A stretch of 64,000 nucleotides of DNA, taken from positions 8,246,717-8,310,716 of the forward strand of contig JAQJVL010000002.1 in the NCBI GenBank assembly GCA_035578905.1. The letters are read 5' to 3'. The notes under the pieces are model-generated. The model was not told the DNA's origin and did not search any database. It worked only from the letters and a program-made list of their open reading frames with translations. This document shows, in pieces, positions 55,516 to 64,000 of the stretch (the first letter of the stretch is position 1; each line of letters starts with the position of its first letter). The translations under genes were made by a program, and so were the position numbers. The DNA comes from Stictocephala bisonia (taxonomy: Eukaryota; Arthropoda; Insecta; Hemiptera; Membracidae).

Positions 55516-57469
55516 GTATGTCTAAGTTCCAAATAAAAAGGGTTGATAGGTAATTCATATCAAGACTAATGACCCTTTTGATCTAATTGTTTGTAATTTT
55601 GACTCATCAATTAGGGAAATACAATTACTTTGGTGATTTTTTTAAAAAGCTATAGCATAGTTGAAAAAACTCAACAAGGGGGGGGGAGACAGGCAGTGTC
55701 AACCCAGAGGTTAAACATATCTGTTTCCAAAGCATATACCACATTTTCATGTTCGAACATAATTAAAATGTACATTTTAATTTATATTAAAACACTAAAA
55801 TCACTATTATACCTTATAACCACACACTGAGATAAATGTTGTCAACAAATAAATTAATTAGCAAAAGAGTAGATTATTAAGAAAACAAACTTGTAAAAAA
55901 GACTGCTTTAACATTACATCTGCAAAACCAGGCACGACATGACTTGTACATTTAACATAAATATAATGCAAATTTCATTTTCTTCAAGCATTCAAATAGG
56001 TACATGCTTCGCAATGTAGATCTAAGCTCAATGCATTTTCTGTGTTTATTTTATTTCTTTAATAAGCTCTTTCCAATTCATTTTATAAAATTTATACCTT
56101 AATTGACACAAGATAAACAAGTTAAATATCTTAGTTAAATTAGTGACCTTTGTATATGGTTTCTTTCCAATAATCTTCTGGGATTATTTTACAAAATATT
56201 TCAATAACATAATAGCTGGTAAATATAAGCAAATAAAAAAGGCAGATACCATAATTTTTGGGAGATTTAAGGGACAGAGCAGTACTACCTAGTTTATAAG
56301 TCTACTTAGAACAAAGACAGAAAAAAGGTAACTAGGGATGAAATTTCTGCGATTACAAGTCACTTTATAAATATTTGCAGTAAGAATTTAATTGAATTTA
56401 ACGCTCAAACTGGCAATCAGATTTTTCCATACCGCCGGGTTATTTTTCATTTGTCTACAGAAATCTTTTCAAGAATTCATAAAAATTAGTCTATTTACAT
56501 GAACTTAGGATTATTCTACTCACAATGAACCATGTTATCTGATAGTATTATATTTTATTTGTTAAAAAATGTATGTAACTTAAAACATTGAAAAATGCTT
56601 TTAAGAAAACAAAAAAAGATGAGGGAAGGTTACCTCAGAAACAATATAATATTACTAAATTTGAAATTCCAGTTTTAGGAAATATAAAAGTATTAAATAA
56701 TATTATGGGGGAGGAAAGAATTATACTATGTACATATGTGAGGAAGAAAGTACATATGTGTAAAAATCTGTTATCTCAATAACATTATTTTCAAAAATAT
56801 GCTAAAAATATTAGGTAATCCCTATTGACTTCTAATTAGTTTTCAAAAATTTATATAAAACCATGCTCTATCAAAATCAATATATTTTTGAAATGGTGTC
56901 CATAGGAGGTTGTTAACAGCTAGGAGTGTTCATAGATGATGGATAAAATGTCTGCGACAGCCGTACACTAATGTCATATTCCTCATGTTGACAAATTTGT
57001 TTCTTTCTTGAGAAGACTAATATATATTTTACAAGTTATAGAGCAGCTCTTCCCGTATCATGTTTATATTACTAATAGATACATTATAATAAAGGTTAAT
57101 AAGAAAAGGGTGCAACAGGGCTAAATTCACTGCGCCAGTGTAGAAAAAGTTAAGTTTAGCTGTGTTCTGGTATGAGGGATAAACCCTTACGCAAATGTTG
57201 AAAAAGTGATTTATGATCACACAAAAATTGTATTATTTTTTTTTTTATATGTAGAATTGTAATTACAAACAAGGTAAGGCTGTTCTTCCTGTCAAATCTC
57301 CAAAAAGTAACTGGTAAAATATGGCACAGTTGAGTCCTGGTTATCCAACATCGACTGTTTAGTCTCTAGACTTTTATATAATAGCTACTGTCAGCGCAGA
57401 AATTATGTGTACCCGAGTTTGAAGGTTTTTTATTAAGAATTTAGGAGACCTATAAAAAATCTAATTACA
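55516..57469. other. AT-rich stretch without recognised gene
   Basis: No exon, element end or RNA gene recognised. A run of eight or more G near 55679 is the only compositional oddity. Confidence 0.45.
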
Positions 57470-58790
57470 CCATTGTTTACCTCCATTGGACTGTTATGGA
57501 ATTAAAGGACTAGAGCTTAAACTTTTATCTTCATATTTAAGTGGCAGGAGACAAATGGTTGTACAAGGTCAGGAAAAATCCTCCCTAAAATATGTTGAAG
57601 TGGGCGTCTTTCAAGGCTCTGTCCTGGGTCCCTTTTTGTTTGTCATCGCAGTAAATGATTTTCCATACACAATGCCTTGTAGATCTATTTTATATGCTGA
57701 CGATACAACGCTTTTAAACAGCAATAAAACTTTAGAGGGTTTAATTCTACAGCAAAATCAATCAGTTAAAACTGCTCTTGAATGGTTTACAGCTAACAGC
57801 CTGGTAGTCAATAGCGAGAAAACTGAAAATATTGTTTTCTCATTAGATTATAAAGTCAATAAAGATATTCAACCTGTTAAGCTTTTAGGATTTTATTTAG
57901 ACAGTAAACTAAACTGGGGTAGTCATATTGACCATTTATGTAGCAAACTCGCTAGAGTGACGTATTTATTGAGGAAGTTGAAGACTAATGTTAGTAATGA
58001 GATGTTGATCACAGCATATTATGCTTTTTTCCAGTCACGCCTGACATATGGAGTAACTCTGTGGGGCAATTGTACTAGTTCTAGTCGCATTTTTATCTGG
58101 CAAAAAAAAGCTTTAAGAATAATAAAAGGAGTTCCTGAGACAGAATCATGTTTGCCTATATTTAAAGAATTTCAAATAATTCCCCTACCTTGTATATATA
58201 TTTATTATTGTATAATTAAAGTAAAAGAGATTTTAGAATCACTGAATAATAGAAAAGATATACATGAATACAATACAAGGAATAAATATCAACTTGATCT
58301 TTTTCGTGCCAGACTTGAGAAAACAAACAAAAGCCACCTATGTATGCAAATAAAACTATTCAATAAATTGCCAGAGAAAGCATGGTCCATTAGCATAGTC
58401 TTAGGATCAATTTAAGTAAATGGTTAAAGGTAAATGCTTTTTACTCAGTAGAACAATATCTAGCCAGTGATACTAGCACATTAGACTGTTAAAATGTTAG
58501 CATGTACTGTGATATTACTGTATATAGTTATTTATTAATTCTTATTGTTTGTCGATGTTAGGCCTATTTATTCTACTATTGATTTATTGAAATGACCTAT
58601 TGGAGTTTTTATTTATTATTATTAATTTTTACTTATTACATTTAACTATTTTATTATTAGTCTGAATTCTTTAATACTAACTGCATACAACTTTGATGTA
58701 CTCTATCTATTATTCTTAGACACTTTTGACGATGCCTATTGTATTGAATATATTTAATGGCAAATAAAGATTCTTGATTCTTAATTGTAC
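57470..58790 (+). mobile_element. CR1/Jockey-like LINE, 5'-truncated
   Basis: Starts inside the polymerase and ends with AATAAAGATTCTTGATTCTT near 58770-58785. Short ATTCTTG-type 3' repeats are typical of CR1-like elements. The family is shared with fragments at 1313-1767 and 8877-10288. Confidence 0.82.
57483..58492 (+). pseudogene. CR1/Jockey-like LINE reverse transcriptase, partial
   Basis: Enters the domain before motif B and has FQGSVLGPFLFVIAVNDF (motif B), CRSILYADDTTLLNSN (motif C with the catalytic YADD), ALEWFTANSLVVNSEKTE, and KLLGFYLDSKLNWGSHIDHL. After these come SRLTYGVTLWGNC and KALRIIKGVPETESCLPIF, then the terminal HEYNTRNKYQLDLFRARLEK and IKLFNKLPEKAWS. A frameshift near 58400 moves the real end (SKWLKVNAFYSVEQYLASDT, TAA at 58490-58492) to another frame. 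Endonuclease and motif A are missing. Confidence 0.88.
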
Positions 58791-59968
58791 TTGTTGACAT
58801 ATAAATGTACTCACTTCCTAAATCCAAGCACTGTTGTAAATAGTTAGTATTCTTATTAATTTTTTATTTATTAGTTTTATTATTAAGATTTAAGAGTTTT
58901 CTTTTTATATTTCTACTATTTACTTCACTCATGCATGTAATGTGTGTAAATATCTCGAATCTATGAATTTAAAAGTTGAAATCTCGAACCTATGAATTTT
59001 TTAATTTATTCAAACATTCAGTGCACTATTGGATTCTGTTACTTTCTTCTCTTTGTTGCATGACACCAGAAATACTAAACTATAGCAAAATCTTTCGATA
59101 TAAATCCTTCAAAACGGTTTTGACAGAAGAAGGAATTTTCTTGTTGGTTTGGATATGCGAGTTTTATTTCAAACAAAAACTTGCCACGACATTGGGCCGG
59201 ATATCTAGGATTATACTGTTGTAAAGAAAACTTTTTTGATCATTGGTCAATGATACATAATTTTTACTAATGTGGTATGTAACATATTATAAACATCTTG
59301 ATATAAATATGATTCCAACATTGGCCTGTACTGTTTTTACTAAAGAAATGTATGCACTTATTCAATCAGATCTCAGAAACCCAAAATGTTTGCAAGGAAT
59401 TGTGATGTAAAAGATTAACTAGGATACTCACCTAAAGCCACAATCATTACTGTATAAGTTGTTGACATTTACTTGAATAATAACCTGGACTACTACTTTA
59501 CACGCTGATAGGATTAACAAATTAAGTATTTAAAATTTTTTTTCATATTTTAATTTTGATTTAGATTCAAAAGAGTATGATTTAAAAAATAATATCATAA
59601 GGAATAGCAAAACAAAACAGTAAACAGAAGTTAGTAATACGCTAAGATGAAAAGCTTATTACAGAGGAACCATATTTTAACGGAAACCCACAAAATTATA
59701 TTAAGGATGTACTATATTAGGTTTGGTAAGTGAAAAATATGATTTTGGCCCAAATATTTTATCGCAACTATACATTTTTGTTCAATATAAAATGCATGTT
59801 TCATTTAAAAATAACAGTTAAATTTTTTAGTAAAAATGACTATTCCGTAGTTAAAAACAACCTCCTCTTCAGATAAGACCAATTTTACTAATAAAAAAAA
59901 ATCACAGCTTCAGAGAAGTCTAATATGTTACCCAGCGTTAAATACCTTTAACAGTTTAGGTATAACCT
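58791..59968. other. No recognised gene
   Basis: AT-rich. A short direct duplication, ATCTCGAATCTATGAATTT and ATCTCGAACCTATGAATTT, lies at about 58951-59000. Confidence 0.4.
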
Positions 59969-59972
59969 TTAA

Positions 59973-60436
59973 CCCATTGCATGCGAGATATAACAGCCAG
60001 GGGACAGAAGGCCAAAATGCACATACCCTGCGTCTTAGGTCTTTGTTTAACACAAACTGCTTCTAATTCCTAGTGATGTTGCCAGGAAGTATTTGATTGA
60101 ATTTATTTAGCAATGTTGTTTGAATTAGTATTTTTAACAAATCTAGTAGATAGTGCTCACATGTGTACAGTGTTTTTGGTTTACTTCAAACAACGAACGT
60201 AAGAAAAAAGTATTTGCTTACAACGCTACTATATTAATAAATTTATTTTAATTATTTAAGTATTCGTTCCCAGGAATATATTGTACATTACTAAACAATA
60301 CAACAGTAAGTAATAAAGAAACGCAGTGATCAGCATAATGTCAACTGTTGATGTGCAGCAACCAAACCATACATGGAGCTGACTGAAACAAATAACCTCG
60401 GCCGCTGAGTCTATCGGAGTTTTCACCCGCAATGGG
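59973..60436. mobile_element. piggyBac-like MITE
   Basis: CCCATTGC at the left and GCAATGGG at the right, flanked by TTAA (59969-59972) and TTAG (60437-60440, one change). 464 bp, no coding. Different family from the element at 53897, but the same TTAA logic. Confidence 0.7.
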
Positions 60437-61496
60437 TTAGTTTAAAAATAAAACAATAAATAATTATTAACTATCTGGATTAATGAGAACTGACTGGCTG
60501 TGCATCTGTTTATATTTAAATATTTCTAAAACCTCTAAGGACAAAATAATTAATTGTTACAATACTATTCTTTTAAGGTACATATGTAAGTATTTTTTTC
60601 ATACTACAATAAAAATTAATAATTTTCCCACTGTCATGCAATTTTATATCACATACATTAAATTATTTATAAATTAAGAAAGTAAATTGAACCCACTTTG
60701 GGAGGGGAAAATAGAGCCTCAAACCACAAATATAAATTGTTGAAAAATAAATTGTGCCAACTATTTACGTAATTTATTTAAGTTTAACACTATGTAAAAA
60801 TACTACTATAGTACATAAAGGTTACAAACATCAGATCACGTCATTTTTACCAAAATTATAAAAAATGTACGTTTTCTTCTAAATAATTAAAATTCTTTGC
60901 ACATTTAGGCTAACTGTGTTAATGACAAAAAAAATTGAAGTTTGGAAGGCTCTATTTTTCCCAAAAGTGGTTGTTTACCCATATTGATTACCGTGCAAAT
61001 TTTCAACCTTTATTACATTGCTGGTCCGACTAAGTCAGATCAGAAGATCAGAGGTTTGAGGGTTACAGCCTCAGCCTTGGGACCCCCAGATGTCGTCACA
61101 AGAAGCCCCGATAAAAGAAACAAAATACACAATCGCAGAGAGTCAAAACACAACAATAACCGAGATCACTCGGCAGAAACGACCAATTAAAATGCTGAAA
61201 ACACAACATAGTAGCTGCAGGCTCCGAGACAATATCTGAATTGGCCTGTATGGAAGGTAGGGGGATCCAACTTGAAGAAAATGTTTGAAAAGGTAAATAT
61301 ACAAAAATAAGCTTACAGCAATAAACATACATTGTCCGAGTTAATGTTAGATATTAGTAAAAATTATTATAAATGCAATACAATGAAAAGAACTGAGTCG
61401 GAAAATTTTTTATACATGCTTGAATTAAACTAAGTTTTAAAAAATTTTATAAATAAACAAATTAATTGTATTCAAATTAAACCAACATACTTACAC
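60437..61496. other. No recognised gene
   Basis: AT-rich. 61020-61270 is GC-richer and ends of an unidentified element could lie here, but no inverted repeat or splice pair was found. Confidence 0.4.
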
Positions 61497-61748
61497 TGTA
61501 TGTATTTATTTATTCATTTATGCTCAAGACCCCGATCAACAAAATATGGGAGAATGTAGGTTTCAAATGAGTGTGATGACTGTAGATGTGCCGTTCCTTC
61601 GAAAGTGTCATTAATTAATAGCCCATTAACTAAAGAACAGGCAGTGGTTATGTAGCTGATCCCTTTCAAAATTTGTTATGACTCTGATTGGGATCAAACT
61701 AAGAACATTTAGCTTATGAAGCTGGGTTTTAAGCAACTTCGTTACAGA
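61497..61748 (-). repeat. tRNA-derived SINE family D, copy 2
   Basis: Minus-strand relative of 20170-20455: head with AGTTTGATCCCAATCAGAGT, ATAACAAATTTTGAAAGGGA, ATCAGCTACATAACCACTGC, and tail ATGAATAAATAAATACATAC. Confidence 0.75.
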
Positions 61749-64000
61749 CCAATTTTACAATAAATATGTTAAATATGATTTTTTATATTACTAAACATTT
61801 TGATAAATTCAGCCTTCATTGTAATAAATATCTAAAAATATCTAAGCTAAATAATCATTAAATAGTCTAAATCTATAACCGCTTCTTAAAAGTTTAAGAA
61901 ATACTGTTAACTCATTAATTCTCGGTCCAAGACTAGGGATATCCCGCCCGTCAACACTAGATACAGAGTAAAAATGACCCACCCATTCATACTTAACATA
62001 TGGCTAAGTTTGCTTGCCCTTCTACTCTTGATAAAAGATAAACAACAAGTAAACTAAGAAATAACAGACAAAGTATGCAGAGTACAAACTGTAAAAATTT
62101 AACATCAATTTCCATGATTTGTCACAATTAATTTTGTTGCTGCTACAAACGGTTCCATTACTGATGAATGATAAGGTAAATAAACTCAAATGAACGCTAA
62201 CAAGACAAGTTACATGTGTAAAACCAAAGTTTCATTCAAGTTGATACCACCCAGTTCTATTCCATACAAGCCAGGCAATACAAATAAACAAACACCAATC
62301 ACCTTACTAAAATAATAGAAATCTAAAACCTATAACATCAGTAACTGTGGGTGAACATAGTATCTCATTTTATTTGTATGAATTTATCTTGACTTACTTA
62401 TACTATAAAAATACAGATGGCACTTACCTCGAAAAGCCTGGAAAAGTCCATTATTAAATAATGAGCAGTTAAGAAAATTATAAAAATCTTAAAGAACAGT
62501 TCAATTACACCATATACTCACGAAATTATATGTTATAACATAAAACAATGTAAAAGTTTTATGATAAAAAATAAAAATGATACTAATTTTGACAGAATCA
62601 TTTTCTAATATCTCATTTTTTATGTGAATATTTAGTTTAACAGTAATCCTCTTTTAAAATTTGAATTAACACCTATAATACAATTGATTTTATTTCCTCT
62701 GATTTTTCCAGCAAAAAATATAAAATTTAAAAAAAAGAGCGTTTTATAGTTTCCAAAATAAAATAGGCGCCAAAATAAACTAGGTCTAGACTGATTTTAT
62801 TTTAAATCAAAAATAAAGAGAATGGCAAAAATTGAACTGTTGGTTAAATTTAGGTTATCCTACTACACTCCTCTACACAGCTTATTAGTAAGTTTTAATT
62901 TAAAAATAAAATAATAGCCCACGAAAAATAAGGCAACAAATAAAGTCAAATCACAGATATAGTCAATTAATTTTCAGATCTCGCTTCAAAATCTATCTCC
63001 CTATAACCATGGGGCTCTCTTCTACATTGTCCTATGTTTGTTAGAAGAACATAACATCTACCTGTACAGAATGCTTTATGTTCCCAATCAAGTTTGTTAG
63101 CGAACATCTAACACCGTAAACTTTATACTCGATTGAAAACTTTTGGTTTTGAATTGTTTAATAGTTTTGAAGCAAATTTTTCTTGTTTTCAATATAGCAA
63201 CCATTTAAATCTAGCATTGACTTCTGAAGCAGTTTGTACATTGTTTTTATTTTCTTGTATCTATCAAAGTTTTCACACAAAACAGCATAAAAGATAAAAA
63301 TGAACAAAAGCACAAAATGTTTAGTGGCTGCCACCTTGAAACAAATAACACAATTAAGCCTTTGTAGCATTTTATACTAAGGTTAATTAATGTAATAATA
63401 AATGAACAGTTATTTTCATTATTTTTGTATTATTATTTGTCGAATTAGCAATAAAAACGAGTACTCAGTTAAAGTTATTTTATATATTTATCAACAGGTT
63501 TTAAAAACTTCCTTTTCCTAATCACAACATACATGAAAGTCATATACAATTTCTATTTTCTAGTTCCTCAGAAAGTTGAGGAATCATTGATGAGTCAGTC
63601 ATTAAGTAAGTGAGTAAGAAAATTAACACTTTTACTTTTAGAAACCATACAAATTATATAAATAATGAGTTAAAATAAACATTTTAACAAATTACATTCT
63701 AACATGTAATTATTATAGGTTTAAATCTGAGTTTTTTCACATAAAACAGTTATTAACAAAAGTAAGAAGCTGTAATTTATGTGCACATCTCAATCCAGCT
63801 AGTCTGCATTAGTTTATAGATATATGGTAAAAGAATTTTTATTTCAGTAGCTACTAATTTCTTTCAATATACATATTTAATCACGAGTTTACTGCTTTTT
63901 TATCCAGTGAACATTGACTTGTTTACAGTTATAAAACATTTATATGCTAATAGCTAATTAATTTCCAATCAATGTTTTAAATAAATTAGAACTGAACTTA
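61749..64000. other. AT-rich; one tentative initiator exon
   Basis: Mostly featureless. On the minus strand ATG at 62449-62451 opens MDFSRLFE and meets a strong donor GAG|GTAAGT at 62428 in phase 0. This could be a small first coding exon, but nothing ties it to a gene. Confidence 0.3.

Overview
The window looks like insect nuclear DNA. It is AT-rich and gene-poor, with spliced genes that have GT-AG introns. It holds a methuselah-type secretin-family receptor, degenerate TTAGG/CCTAA (insect telomere-type) repeats, and a dense layer of insect-type transposons. The mixture of RTE-like and CR1/Jockey-like LINEs, mariner, Tigger, PIF/Harbinger, piggyBac, hAT, Helitron and tRNA-derived SINE families resembles hemipteran or other hemimetabolous genomes. 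That placement is inference. Nothing bacterial, no CRISPR array and no operon is present.

Two host genes are supported. (1) A plus-strand methuselah-like class B receptor: a signal-peptide exon (21389-21490), a 5.85 kb intron full of repeats, and one large exon (27340-29470) that completes a 739-residue protein. Joining the exons reveals a somatomedin-B-like cysteine module lying before the first in-exon start of the big open frame. (2) The 3' end of a minus-strand choline/ethanolamine kinase-like gene: penultimate exon 51082-51276 and last exon 46112-46210. The intron between them contains a complete but dead Tigger-type transposon. The catalytic exons were not found and probably lie beyond 64000. 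A few further exon-shaped segments with good splice sites are listed as tentative.

The rest is mobile or repetitive DNA. 1-8000: LINE tail, hAT-like MITE, SINEs, CCTAA repeats, a 38-bp minisatellite. 8000-21100: a CR1-like LINE whose C-terminal coding sequence has been amplified into an 80-bp array, a long GA microsatellite, nested MITEs, more SINEs, a palindromic minisatellite locus. 21389-30545: receptor gene, with a SINE, a short Helitron and inverted-repeat elements in its intron. 31000-44000: an RTE-like LINE split by the minisatellite, a mariner inside an older repeat, a PIF/Harbinger element containing two identical 16-bp palindromes, a second hAT-like MITE inside a minisatellite, and a second LINE. 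46000-64000: kinase exons, Tigger, piggyBac-like elements, a CR1-like LINE and SINEs.

The most interesting signals are a GC-rich minisatellite of about 36 bp present at five separated loci (once cutting a LINE at a TCGACC repeat, once itself cut by a MITE), the 80-bp array born from LINE coding sequence, and two SINE families that share a 3' tail but carry different heads. All transposase and reverse transcriptase genes seen are broken.
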